Source: Bradyrhizobium sp. CCBAU 51627
Lineage (GTDB): Bacteria > Pseudomonadota > Alphaproteobacteria > Rhizobiales > Xanthobacteraceae
Direction of reading: 5' to 3'
Length of the DNA stretch: 64,000 bases
Assembly (NCBI RefSeq): GCF_028128765.1
Contig: NZ_LBJG01000003.1
Coordinates: forward strand, 1 to 64,000
Shown: positions 1 through 8,447 of the stretch, piece after piece
Layout of the letters: each line of letters starts with the position of its first letter
Position numbering within the stretch: position 1 is the first letter of the stretch
Position numbers and translations under genes: made by a program
The notes under the pieces: model-generated
Databases searched by the model: none
Told to the model about the DNA's origin: nothing
What the model saw: the letters and a program-made list of their open reading frames with translations, nothing else

Positions 1-396
1 ACTAGCCTCTTCCACCGTTCGGGCCTTCGGCGGCGCGCTGCCGCCTACTATGCCCTCGGCTGACTTCTGCGCTGCGGTCAGGTCGCCTTGCGATGACCTC
101 ACTCCCGTTGCCGAGACACAGTGCAGATCTCCCGAGGTAAGACCGACCGCCTTCACCGCACGCCCGCCGGATTTACCACCCCGACCCTTGATGGTCCTGG
201 ACTTCGCGTTCATTTGCCCGCTCGTCCGGCCGGGTAGGCCTCGTTATCCGGTTCTTGTCCATCGGACCGCGGCTTTGCTCCACGCTTTCTTCAGACCCCA
301 CCTCGCGGTAACGCCCTTGCGCTTGGCTAATCCTTCGCCACCATCAGGCTGGATAGAGGACTTCCACCTCCAAGCTGTCGTTCATACTCGGCACAC
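1..396 (-). mobile_element. Group II intron, 5' part (continues beyond left edge)
   Basis: Read on the minus strand, the sequence starting at 396 opens with GTGTGCC, fitting the GUGYG consensus of group II intron 5' ends. It continues with a structured, non-coding stretch (CTTGGAGGTGGAAGTCC, then GCGAGGTGGGGTCTGAAG) of the type found in domain I of bacterial group II introns. The intron begins directly after the T-run of the rpoD terminator, a target typical of the group IIC class. The maturase gene and the 3' end would lie outside the window. The open frame on the plus strand at 50-487 is antisense to the intron RNA and is not treated as a gene. Group II identity is fairly sure; the class is inferred from the site only. 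Confidence 0.7.
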
Positions 397-400
397 AAAC

Positions 401-427
401 AAAAACGGCGGGCTTTGGCCCGCCGTT
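401..427 (-). terminator. Rho-independent terminator of rpoD
   Basis: A perfect 10-bp stem (404-413 with 418-427, AACGGCGGGC/GCCCGCCGTT) with a 4-nt loop is followed on the minus strand by a short T-run. It lies 21 bases past the rpoD stop. The group II intron starts 4 bases beyond it. Confidence 0.85.
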
Positions 428-448
428 GCTAGTGAACGAAGTCCGCAA

Positions 449-2593
449 TCAATTGTCCAAGAAGCTCCGCAGCTTCCTCGACCGTGACGGATGCTTCAGC
501 TTCCGCAGCGCCTTCGCCTCGATCTGGCGGATACGTTCGCGGGTGACGCTGAACTGCTGGCCGACTTCTTCCAGCGTGTGGTCGGTGTTCATGCCGATGC
601 CGAAGCGCATGCGCAGGACGCGTTCTTCGCGCGGGGTGAGCGAGGCCAGCACGCGCGTGGTGGTTTCGCGCAGATTCGACTGGATCGCGGCGTCGATGGG
701 GAGGATGGCGTTCTTGTCCTCGATGAAATCGCCGAGGTGTGAATCCTCTTCGTCACCGACGGGCGTCTCCAGAGACAACGGCTCCTTGGCGATCTTGAGG
801 ACCTTGCGGACCTTCTCGAGCGGCATGCCGAGCTTCTCGGCGAGTTCTTCCGGGGTCGGCTCGCGGCCGATCTCGTTGAGCATCTGCCTGGAGGTGCGCA
901 CGATCTTGTTGATCGTCTCGATCATGTGCACGGGGATGCGGATGGTGCGGGCCTGGTCCGCAATGCTGCGCGTGATCGCCTGCCGGATCCACCACGTCGC
1001 GTAGGTCGAGAACTTGTAGCCGCGGCGGTACTCGAACTTATCGACGGCCTTCATCAGGCCGATATTGCCTTCCTGGATCAGGTCGAGGAATTGCAGGCCG
1101 CGGTTGGTGTACTTTTTCGCAATCGAGATCACGAGACGGAGGTTGGCTTCCACCATCTCCTTCTTGGCCTGGCGTGCCTCGCGCTCGCCCTTCTGTACAG
1201 AGTGCACGATCTTGCGGAACTCGACGATCTCGAGGCCGGTCAGCGCGGCAAGCTGATGCACCTCGTGGCGGAGGTCCTTGATGCGGTCCTTCTCGTGATG
1301 GACGAAGTTCTTCCAGCCCTTGGCGGAGAGTTTCGAGACACGGTTGAGCCAGCGCGGATCGAGCTCCGAGCCGGTGTAGTTGCGCAGGAAATCCTCGCGC
1401 GCGACGCCGTGGCTGTCGGCGAGGCGCATCAGGCGGCCCTCATGCGAGACGAGGCGCTTGTTGATGTCGTAGAGCTGCTCGACGAGCGAGTCGATACGCG
1501 CCTGGTTCAGGCGCAGCGACTTCACCTCGACGATGATCTCGTCCTTGAGCTTGCGATACTTGCGCTCCTGGTGCGGCGAGAGCGAGGGACCATGCGAGGT
1601 GCTCTCGAGCTGGTTCTGGATGTCCTGCTCCTGAAGCTTGCGCAGCTTCTTGTAGCTCTCGGCGATCTTGTCGAAGATCTCGACGACCTTGGGCTTGAGC
1701 TCGGCCTCGATGGCGGCGAGCGACATCTGGTTCTCGAACTCGTCGTCCTCGTCCATGTCGGCTTCGGCGGCGGCCTCGCCCGGATCCTTCTCCTCGCCAG
1801 CACCGGCGGCGGGCGCGGCGCGGAACGGGGTCGGCGACGGCGGAGCTGCCGGCGGGGCGACATGCGCGGGCGCGACTGCTGCTGCCGGCTGGCCGCCTTC
1901 GGCCACCGCTTCACCGTTCTCGCCGGCGGGACCTGCGATCATCGCGGTGTTCATGCCGCCCTTGGCATCGGGACCGGCATAGGTGGCTTCGAGATCGATG
2001 ATGTCGCGAAGGAAGATCTTGCCTTCGTTGAGCTCGTCGCGCCAGATGATGATGGCCTGGAAAGTCAGCGGGCTTTCGCACAGCCCTGCGATCATCGCCT
2101 CGCGGCCGGCCTCGATGCGCTTGGCGATGGCGATTTCGCCTTCGCGGGAGAGCAGCTCGACGGTGCCCATCTCGCGCAGATACATCCGCACGGGATCGTC
2201 GGTGCGCTCGCCCGGCTCGCTCTTCTTGACCTCGGTGACGGCCTTCTGGGTGACCTCGACGAGCTCGTTATCGGTCTCGTCGTCGCCCTCGTCCTTCTCC
2301 TCCTCGCCTTCGCTATCGTCGGCTTCGGTGACGTTGATGCCCATGTCCGAGAGCATGGACATGATGTCCTCGATCTGCTCCGGCGAGGTCTGGTCGGACG
2401 GCAAAACTTCATTGAGCTGATCGAAGGTCACGAAGCCGCGCTTCTTGGCCTGCTTGATCATCTTCTTCACTGCCGCGTCGGACAGATCGAGCAAGGGAGA
2501 GGGCGCGTCCTGGGAGTCCTTCTCCGGCGCGTCCGCTGCCTTGTCGTCTTTTTCCTTGTCCTTCGCCTGCAGCGTCTTTGCCTTGGTGGCCAT
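449..2593 (-). CDS. rpoD: RNA polymerase primary sigma factor RpoD (sigma-70)
   Basis: This 714-residue protein is the housekeeping sigma factor that directs RNA polymerase to -35/-10 promoters. Region 1.1 is at the N terminus (about residues 40-90). An acidic stretch and an Ala/Pro-rich insert (about 210-275) follow, as in other rhizobial RpoD proteins. Region 2 is recognisable from [14 protein letters not shown] and the aromatic melting motif [13 protein letters not shown]. Region 4 has the helix-turn-helix [29 protein letters not shown] close to the C terminus. The ATG at 2593 begins [15 protein letters not shown]. It is the last gene of the macromolecular-synthesis block and has its own terminator. 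Nothing in it looks broken. Confidence 0.97.
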   Translation of the reverse strand: MATKAKTLQAKDKEKDDKAADAPEKDSQDAPSPLLDLSDAAVKKMIKQAKKRGFVTFDQLNEVLPSDQTSPEQIEDIMSMLSDMGINVTEADDSEGEEEKDEGDDETDNELVEVTQKAVTEVKKSEPGERTDDPVRMYLREMGTVELLSREGEIAIAKRIEAGREAMIAGLCESPLTFQAIIIWRDELNEGKIFLRDIIDLEATYAGPDAKGGMNTAMIAGPAGENGEAVAEGGQPAAAVAPAHVAPPAAPPSPTPFRAAPAAGAGEEKDPGEAAAEADMDEDDEFENQMSLAAIEAELKPKVVEIFDKIAESYKKLRKLQEQDIQNQLESTSHGPSLSPHQERKYRKLKDEIIVEVKSLRLNQARIDSLVEQLYDINKRLVSHEGRLMRLADSHGVAREDFLRNYTGSELDPRWLNRVSKLSAKGWKNFVHHEKDRIKDLRHEVHQLAALTGLEIVEFRKIVHSVQKGEREARQAKKEMVEANLRLVISIAKKYTNRGLQFLDLIQEGNIGLMKAVDKFEYRRGYKFSTYATWWIRQAITRSIADQARTIRIPVHMIETINKIVRTSRQMLNEIGREPTPEELAEKLGMPLEKVRKVLKIAKEPLSLETPVGDEEDSHLGDFIEDKNAILPIDAAIQSNLRETTTRVLASLTPREERVLRMRFGIGMNTDHTLEEVGQQFSVTRERIRQIEAKALRKLKHPSRSRKLRSFLDN

Positions 2594-2971
2594 CCATTGC
2601 TCCTAAACGCGCTTCATGCGGCGGGGCACATCGGCCTGCCCGCGTGAATCCACTTGAACCTGTTGTTCGACGCTCTCGCTTCGTCAGATCTCGACACGGA
2701 AAGGGCGGCGCGCACAATATCTCGCCACCCCGACCTTTCTCTCGCCGGATTTGCCTAACGCTTCGTGAGCCTCTTTGTCGCGGCGGATGCAGGTGAAGTG
2801 CCAACAGCTGTTGCGCGGATTTATTCCTGACGCGTCTGTTCTGCCTGCGGCCGCGGGGGCCAAAGTGCTACAAGACCGTTAAGCCTCGATTAACCCTGTT
2901 TTTGCCGCCAAACCTTGGATTTGGCGAGTCTTTTAGCGGTTCCGGCCACGGCCGTCCGCATGATTCTTTCA
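2594..2971. other. Intergenic region upstream of rpoD
   Basis: These 378 bases lie between the dnaG remnant and rpoD. I see no convincing gene. The rpoD promoter is probably here, since A/T-rich tracts with TTAATCG and CTTAACGG occur on the minus strand near 2880-2895, but I cannot fix the -35 and -10 hexamers with confidence. Confidence 0.5.
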
Positions 2972-3662
2972 TCACACGCTCTTCTGGAGCCGGCCCGACA
3001 GCTCGCCAAAACCCTCGATCAGGGCCTCGGTGCCGTCGACCTCTCCTATCCGAGCCTTGACGTCGCGCAGCCACGCCAAATTGGCCTCGCTGGGGTCCTC
3101 CCCCAAGGCCAGCTCGGCGTCTTTCAGCTCTCTAAGTAGTGAATGCCATTGCCGATGCAAGGCAACGAGCTGGTGCCAAGTGGCAAGAACATCGTCCCGC
3201 GCCGCGCCCTCGCGGGCGCCCCACACCGCCGCGGTGGTGATGGCGCCTTCAACCCGTTGAAGAACCTGAGAAAATCCGCTCCTGTCGAGGTCGTCGCGCA
3301 TCTTCTCGGCAAGCTCGCCGGGGTCCGGAGAATGGTGATGGTCGTTGGCGAAAGCGGCGATGATCGCGGCCCGGAGCTTGTGGGCCTCGGGATGGGCGAT
3401 CTCCAGGGCGGCGACCTCCTCGAGGTGATCATGCAGCAGCCAGGGATGGTTGATCAGGCATTGCAGGATCAGCGCTTCCCGGCGGGAAATGGCGCTCCTC
3501 TGCCCGCGCATGATCGGGCTCGCCGCAAGCTGGGGGCTCGCCGCCTGGTAGGGGCCCGACGGTAGCGGGGTGAGCCCGGGCAGGCCGCCTCGGCGGCCGC
3601 CGCCAAAACCTTGGCCCCCGAATCGATTCAGGGGCAAGGGACCCCGATTCGCTCGCAGTCCA
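2972..3662 (-). pseudogene. dnaG: 3' remnant of a second (resident-type) dnaG primase gene
   Basis: The minus strand reads openly through a Gly/Arg/Pro-rich linker (from NRFGGQGFGGGRRGGLPG) into a helical domain that begins SPIMRGQRSAISRREALIL and ends EGFGELSGRLQKSV. This is how DnaG of Bradyrhizobium-type bacteria ends: linker plus DnaB-helicase-binding domain. The zinc-ribbon-like and Toprim catalytic parts are absent. Base composition is high G+C, like the neighbours. The upstream limit coincides with the stop codon of the foreign dnaG at 3663. An internal ATG at 3511 could give a free 179-residue helicase-binding domain, but no clear ribosome site is visible. It is probably a dead fragment; expression is open. 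Confidence 0.8.
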
Positions 3663-5558
3663 TTAGGCGGCAGCGGGCACCGGGAAGTGAGTCTTTCCCG
3701 CAGACCAAATACGAGTAGTCGATTCGGCTTCCTCGGCCAGACTGATCCCTTCCGAATAAATCTCAACGCGAAGATCTTCCCGCAGCCTCACCAACTCCAC
3801 AAGCCGATTCATCGCCTCATCAGAGTCGGCAGCTTTCGGTTCGGTCTCCCTGATGTCTTCCCTGATCTCATAGAGGTGGATCACAGAAATGAAATGGTCG
3901 ATGCATCGCTCTACGAAGCTTGGGAGCGGATCGCGGTCGAGGACAGGGAAGCGAGCGAACAAGCTGTGCCCAAGCCTTTTCCCATCGACTGCCGATCCAT
4001 GGATATCCTCTAGGTCCTCATAGAATTCCTTCGGAAGGTAGAGATACACGTCATGGACTTCTAAGGTACCGTACTCAATGAGCAGCTGATGGAGAGCCCC
4101 ACAGAACTTTTCTAGACGCGGTTCGAAACGAAGCGCCGATATTCTATCCTCCTTAGCTTCCAAATAGTTTGGGTAGTTCACGAGCATCCCAAGCAATATC
4201 TTCTGTACACCGAGCCGCTCCCCCTCCCCCGATATTCGAAGATGATCACGAGAAAGTTTGCTTTCCTGCCCAGGCTGCCGTTTGCCTGATCGCCAAAACA
4301 AACTGGCTAGTTGTAAGCGGCAGGTACGAACGTAAGCGTTCTGAACTGTAGGATCTTTTATTGTCCTAATCAGCTTCATAAGCGTTTGCTCCAAGAGCGC
4401 TTGGGTATCTGGATTCTTGACGTTAACATTCTCCGTCTCACGCGCCCAGAGCACGTCCCAAATGGGACGGGAGTTGCTCAACACCCCCTTAAAAGCTTCG
4501 ACCCCTCGCTCCCGAATTAAATCGTCTGGATCCTTTTCCTCGACCATGAAGGCAAACCGAAACGATCTTCCCACGGTCAACATAGGGATAATGCGTTCAA
4601 TCGAGCGGTGCGCGGCTGCAACACCGGCGCGATCCGCATCAAAACAGACGACAGGCTCGGAGGACAATCTCCAGAGAGAGGAAATTTGCTCTTCCGTGAA
4701 GGCAGTTCCCATCGTGGCCACCACACCCCTGATACCAGCCTGATAAATGGCAATGGCATCCATGTAGCCTTCGACCGCGACAACCGAGCCATCTTTGTAT
4801 GCAGGCTCACGAGCGCGATGAAAGTTAAAGACGACTGACCCCTTATGGAAAATCGAAGTTTCGGGGGAGTTCAAGTACTTCGGTTGGACATCACTCTTCA
4901 GAGCGCGTCCACCAAACCCAATAACTCTGCCCCGCTGATCGTGGATGGGAATGATCACACGGTCGCGAAATCGATCGTAGGGAACCGGGATATCGTCGCC
5001 GGCAATAAGCAATCCAGTTTCGATCATATCTCCGACTGAAACGCCCTTCGAACCAAGATATTCCTTCAAACCAAACCGGTTCGGGGTCGCGTAGCCAAGG
5101 CGGAATTCAATAGTGGTCGAGGGAGATATGCCACGATCCGAAAGATAGCCGCGAGCTTGGGCTCCGACATTCGAAGCGAGGTTTTGTTCAAAATACTTGG
5201 CAGCTAGCTCCACCACATCGTAGAGCGACTTTTGGCGTTGTTCCCGTTGCTCCTCCTCCCGAGAGGTACGTGGCAATGAAAGGCCCGCCAAAGAAGCGAG
5301 GCGTTCCACAGCTTCCGGAAAGGAGACACCTTCTGTCTCCATCACGAAGTCGAAGATGTTGCCGTGCTTACCCGTCGAAAAATCGTGATAGAATTGCTTC
5401 TGATCGTTCACAGTGAACGACGGAGTCTTCTCCTGCTGGAAGGGCGATAATCCCTTCCATTCACGCCCGGCCTTCCTAAGCTTCACACGACGACCAACCA
5501 CGTCTGAAATGGGAAGACGCGCCTTGAGCTCGTCCAAGAAGCTAGGCGGGAAGCGCAT
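3663..5558 (-). CDS. dnaG: DNA primase DnaG, apparently acquired by transfer
   Basis: This 631-residue protein makes RNA primers for DNA replication. The N-terminal module (about 1-95, GREWKGLSPFQQEKTPSF and FYHDFSTGKHG) has the zinc-ribbon fold sequence, but the usual Cys/His ligands are replaced by Ser38, Gln41, Asp59 and Thr62. To my knowledge this also occurs in other Hyphomicrobiales primases. The catalytic core (about 120-240) and Toprim domain follow, with Glu263 (VEGYMD) and Asp307/Asp309 (CFDADRAG), so it should be active. A divergent C-terminal helicase-binding region (about 430-631) completes it. Base composition is visibly more A/T-rich than both flanks. It ends exactly where the remnant of another dnaG begins. 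No second full-length copy is in the window, so this gene probably carries the essential function here. Confidence 0.93.
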   Translation of the reverse strand: MRFPPSFLDELKARLPISDVVGRRVKLRKAGREWKGLSPFQQEKTPSFTVNDQKQFYHDFSTGKHGNIFDFVMETEGVSFPEAVERLASLAGLSLPRTSREEEQREQRQKSLYDVVELAAKYFEQNLASNVGAQARGYLSDRGISPSTTIEFRLGYATPNRFGLKEYLGSKGVSVGDMIETGLLIAGDDIPVPYDRFRDRVIIPIHDQRGRVIGFGGRALKSDVQPKYLNSPETSIFHKGSVVFNFHRAREPAYKDGSVVAVEGYMDAIAIYQAGIRGVVATMGTAFTEEQISSLWRLSSEPVVCFDADRAGVAAAHRSIERIIPMLTVGRSFRFAFMVEEKDPDDLIRERGVEAFKGVLSNSRPIWDVLWARETENVNVKNPDTQALLEQTLMKLIRTIKDPTVQNAYVRTCRLQLASLFWRSGKRQPGQESKLSRDHLRISGEGERLGVQKILLGMLVNYPNYLEAKEDRISALRFEPRLEKFCGALHQLLIEYGTLEVHDVYLYLPKEFYEDLEDIHGSAVDGKRLGHSLFARFPVLDRDPLPSFVERCIDHFISVIHLYEIREDIRETEPKAADSDEAMNRLVELVRLREDLRVEIYSEGISLAEEAESTTRIWSAGKTHFPVPAAA

Positions 5559-5824
5559 GACTCAGAGTCACTCTAACAAGCTGTGTCGGATCGACGGGAA
5601 ACCTCTTCACACTGCGAATCAGTCTACTACCGCAACTGTAAACTATTCGTTCACGCAATGTTCCGTCAATATCCACCTTGTCCACAGACGAGCGAAGTCT
5701 GCGCAATCACAAGATGGCTTATAAGCTTTCGCAGACGGATCTGCTTCATATGAAGCGGATAGCGCCCCGGAATGATGACGAAGAGCCCACTTGAACCCCA
5801 CTCGGTTCCACGCTTCGATAGGCC

Positions 5825-6388
5825 ATGTTCAGGACCTTTCGAGGTGGTCAGAGCGGGGGCTGGCGCGTGACCTCGCTATCGCAGGTCACGGGCGAGCCCC
5901 TGCCCTTCATGCCGGCCCTGTCGGTGACCGACGGCGACGCCGTCGCGCTGCCGCTGATACCCTCACGCAATGCCTGGCGCCTGGTCGGCGTGACCAGCAG
6001 CTTGCGCTACACCGATCGGCCCGAGCAGCAGCAGCTTGTCGCGGTGCAGGCCGGCCTCGGCCGGCTGGAGGCGACCAGCGCGGCGCTGATCCCGATCCGC
6101 AAGTCGCAAGTCTGGTGGGATCTGACCCAGGAAGAGCGGCGCAAGATCTTTGAAGACAAGTCGCACCACATCGCGAGCAGTCTTCGTTTCCTGCCCGCCA
6201 TCGCGCGCCAGCTCTATCACTGCCGCGATCTCGGCGAGCCCTTCGATTTCCTGACCTGGTTCGAGTTCGCGCCCGCCCACGCCTCGCTGTTCGAGGAACT
6301 GGTCGGCATGCTCCGGCAAACCGAGGAATGGACCTATGTCGAGCGCGAGGTCGACATTCGCGTGGTGAAGGAAGCGCTGTCGGCCTAA
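5825..6388 (+). CDS. Chlorite dismutase-like heme protein (short form)
   Basis: The 187-residue product resembles the short chlorite dismutase lineage known from Nitrobacter. Dismutases of this family split chlorite to chloride and O2 on a heme b; relatives act in heme biosynthesis or have no known substrate. The motif run KSHHIASSLRFLPAIARQLY supplies His114/His115 as candidate proximal ligand and Arg128 as the candidate distal arginine, followed by LGEPFDFLTWFEF. No signal peptide is seen, so it is likely cytoplasmic. It stands alone, divergent from dnaG. The family is fairly sure; true chlorite-degrading activity is only an inference from the retained arginine. Confidence 0.75.
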   Translation: MFRTFRGGQSGGWRVTSLSQVTGEPLPFMPALSVTDGDAVALPLIPSRNAWRLVGVTSSLRYTDRPEQQQLVAVQAGLGRLEATSAALIPIRKSQVWWDLTQEERRKIFEDKSHHIASSLRFLPAIARQLYHCRDLGEPFDFLTWFEFAPAHASLFEELVGMLRQTEEWTYVEREVDIRVVKEALSA

Positions 6389-6424
6389 AGCGCGGCGAAA
6401 CCGCGCTCTAGATTATTGTGTGAA

Positions 6425-6469
6425 GCATGATCTCGTCGGGAAACCGCTTCGCACTTTTCCGGATCATGC
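6425..6469. repeat. Palindromic intergenic repeat, family A, copy 1
   Basis: GCATGATC at 6425-6432 and GATCATGC at 6462-6469 are inverted arms around a sequence containing CGGGAAACCG and ACTTTTCCG. A close relative is at 50746-50790. This is the common rhizobial intergenic palindrome type. Confidence 0.8.
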
Positions 6470-6470
6470 C

Positions 6471-6869
6471 CTAATGCTCGAGGAAGCGGCCGGACTCGAT
6501 GTGCGGCAGATCTGTGACAGGCCAGTTGTAGACATAGGTCCAGGCCGGCGACGTCGTGCCGTCAGCGCCTGTTACGTCGATCAGCCGGCGCAGATATTCG
6601 GTCGGCTCCGGAAAGCCTTCGCCGCACGCCTCGTACATGTCGAGCTCGCGCAGCAGCTCGTCACCCGCACGCAAGCGGAAGAGCTCGCCGTGAACGACGT
6701 CCGATGCCGCCTCCGACAGCAGCAATCCCGGATAGTGCTTCACGAGAACGAGCCGGCCGCGGCAGCTCGCCTCACCCAGAAAATCCGCATGCTGCGCCAA
6801 TAGCCGCGCCATCGGATGATCGAAGCCGCGCATCAGGGTGCCATATACGAAGAGACGATCGGAGGTCAT
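6471..6869 (-). CDS. Gamma-glutamylcyclotransferase (AIG2-like) family protein
   Basis: This 132-residue protein opens with LFVYGTLMRGFDHP, the YGTL substrate-loop motif of the gamma-glutamylcyclotransferase fold. An acidic residue in the ELDMYEACGEGF segment sits where the family has its catalytic glutamate. Family members release 5-oxoproline from gamma-glutamyl amines or peptides, but many bacterial members have no proven substrate. Length and motifs are complete. It is transcribed away from the N-formylglutamate hydrolase gene, with 75 bases between the starts. Both act on glutamate derivatives, which may be chance. Confidence 0.8.
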   Translation of the reverse strand: MTSDRLFVYGTLMRGFDHPMARLLAQHADFLGEASCRGRLVLVKHYPGLLLSEAASDVVHGELFRLRAGDELLRELDMYEACGEGFPEPTEYLRRLIDVTGADGTTSPAWTYVYNWPVTDLPHIESGRFLEH

Positions 6870-6944
6870 GTTGTTCGAGCGTTGCGGCGTCGGTGTAATG
6901 CGGTTACTCCGTTTAGACAGATTATCATTTCAGAGGCAATCAGA

Positions 6945-7751
6945 ATGGACCTGCGCACGGCCGGGATGACCGATCAATTGCTCGGCGAGGGCGATATTCC
7001 GCCCGTGCATGAGGTGAATGCAGAGGGCACATCGCCCTTCCTGCTCACATCGGACCATTACGGCCGCATCCTGCCGCGCGCGCTCGGCGATCTCGGCGTT
7101 GCCGAGAGTGAGCTCACGCGTCACATCGCCTGGGACATCGGCATCGCCGGCGTCGCCGAGCAGCTCGCAAAGATGCTTGGCGCGCATCTCATCGCACAGC
7201 GCTACTCGCGGCTCGTGATCGACTGCAACCGTCCACCTGAGGTCGCGAGCTCGATCCCCGCAATATCGGAGGCGACTACGATTCCGCGCAACGAGAACAT
7301 CTCGGAGAGCGAGCGCGCGGCACGGCGGCGCGAGATCTTCGAGCCCTATCATCACCGCATCGATGCTGTGATCGACAGCCGCATTCGCGCAAAGCGGGCG
7401 ACGGTGCTGGTGTCGCTGCACAGCTTCACGCCTGTTTATGCCGGCGTCGCGCGGCCCTGGCACATCGGCGCACTGTATAACAAGGACAAGGTGCTGCCTG
7501 AGCTGCTGCTTCGACGCCTGCACGCCGAAGGCGATCTCGTGGTCGGCGACAACGAGCCCTATGCGGTCAGCGATCTCAGCGACTACACCATCCCCGTCCA
7601 CGGCGAGGCGCGCGGTCTCGTCAACACCGGCATCGAGATCCGCCAGGACCTGATCGCCGATCAATCCGGCCAGCGGCAATGGGCGGAGCGGCTGGCGCGG
7701 ATCTTTGCGGAGATCGAGGTCGAACTGCGGGTGGCGGCCGCGCCGTCCTGA
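6945..7751 (+). CDS. N-formylglutamate amidohydrolase family protein
   Basis: The 268-residue product matches the N-formylglutamate amidohydrolase family, which hydrolyses N-formyl-L-glutamate (last step of one histidine degradation route) or related N-acyl amino acids. Diagnostic stretches are FLLTSDHYGR near the start, HIAWDIGIAGVA, the basic RYSRLVIDCNRPP segment and VSLHSFTPVYAG in the middle, and VGDNEPYAV and VNTGIEIRQDLI in the last third. I chose the ATG at 6945 because GAGG precedes it; an in-frame ATG at 6816 would add residues that overlap the divergent gene. No hut genes are nearby, so the true substrate is unsure. Confidence 0.85.
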   Translation: MDLRTAGMTDQLLGEGDIPPVHEVNAEGTSPFLLTSDHYGRILPRALGDLGVAESELTRHIAWDIGIAGVAEQLAKMLGAHLIAQRYSRLVIDCNRPPEVASSIPAISEATTIPRNENISESERAARRREIFEPYHHRIDAVIDSRIRAKRATVLVSLHSFTPVYAGVARPWHIGALYNKDKVLPELLLRRLHAEGDLVVGDNEPYAVSDLSDYTIPVHGEARGLVNTGIEIRQDLIADQSGQRQWAERLARIFAEIEVELRVAAAPS

Positions 7752-7779
7752 TAGCGTGACATCAGGGTTCAACCGGGAG

Positions 7780-8400
7780 TCATTTCGCCCGGGTCAGCGC
7801 CAGCCAGATGCCGCCGCCGATCATGAAGCCGCCTGAGATACGCGACATCAGCCGGGTGCGCCGGGCCGAGAAGAACTTTCGGGCGCGGCCGGCGGCGATC
7901 GCGTAGAGCGCGTCCGTCATCACGGCGGTGACCATGAAGGTGGCGCCGAGCAGCGCGACTTGCGGAACGTGGGGCCGGCTCATATCCATGAACTGCGGAA
8001 TGAAGGCGGCGAAGAACACCAGCACCTTCGGGTTCGACAGCAGCACCAGGAAGCCCTGCAGGAAGAACCCGCCGCGCGGCGGGGCCGGCGGCTCGTCGAC
8101 CTTGACGCCTTCGATCGGTGCCCGGATCAACTTGATGCCGAGCCAGACCAGGTAGGCCGCGCCGGCAAAGCGGATCCAGTCGAACCAGTAGCCCATGGTC
8201 GACATCAGCGACGTGAGGCCGATCGCGACGATGCCGATGACGATGGCAAGACCCGCCTGCGCGCCGGCGACATTGGTCAGCGCCGCGCGCGTGCCGTGGC
8301 GCAGGCCGTTGGCGATGACGAGCGTAACGATCGGCCCCGGCAGCAACGCGAGCGCAATGCAGGCGGCAACGAAGGCGAGATAGGCTTGCATGGACATCAT
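7780..8400 (-). CDS. LysE/RhtB family amino-acid exporter
   Basis: The 206-residue membrane protein has about six hydrophobic segments and the N-terminal family signature ALLPGPIVTLVIANGLRHG. LysE/RhtB proteins export amino acids such as lysine, homoserine, threonine or leucine across the inner membrane. The length is typical. ATG at 8400 begins MMSMQAYLAF; the second or third Met could also start it. It converges on the N-formylglutamate hydrolase gene, and the substrate cannot be told from sequence. Confidence 0.88.
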   Translation of the reverse strand: MMSMQAYLAFVAACIALALLPGPIVTLVIANGLRHGTRAALTNVAGAQAGLAIVIGIVAIGLTSLMSTMGYWFDWIRFAGAAYLVWLGIKLIRAPIEGVKVDEPPAPPRGGFFLQGFLVLLSNPKVLVFFAAFIPQFMDMSRPHVPQVALLGATFMVTAVMTDALYAIAAGRARKFFSARRTRLMSRISGGFMIGGGIWLALTRAK

Positions 8401-8447
8401 GGGGAGGACTCAAAGCTCCGGCGTTTGCGGCTATTTATGCATGGCCC

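Noticed and set aside
50..487. Open frame of 145 codons on the plus strand
   Set aside because: It is antisense to the group II intron and crosses the rpoD terminator; no ribosome site.
926..2647. 573-codon open frame antisense to rpoD
   Set aside because: A G+C-driven shadow of the rpoD gene; its sequence has no domain-like pattern.
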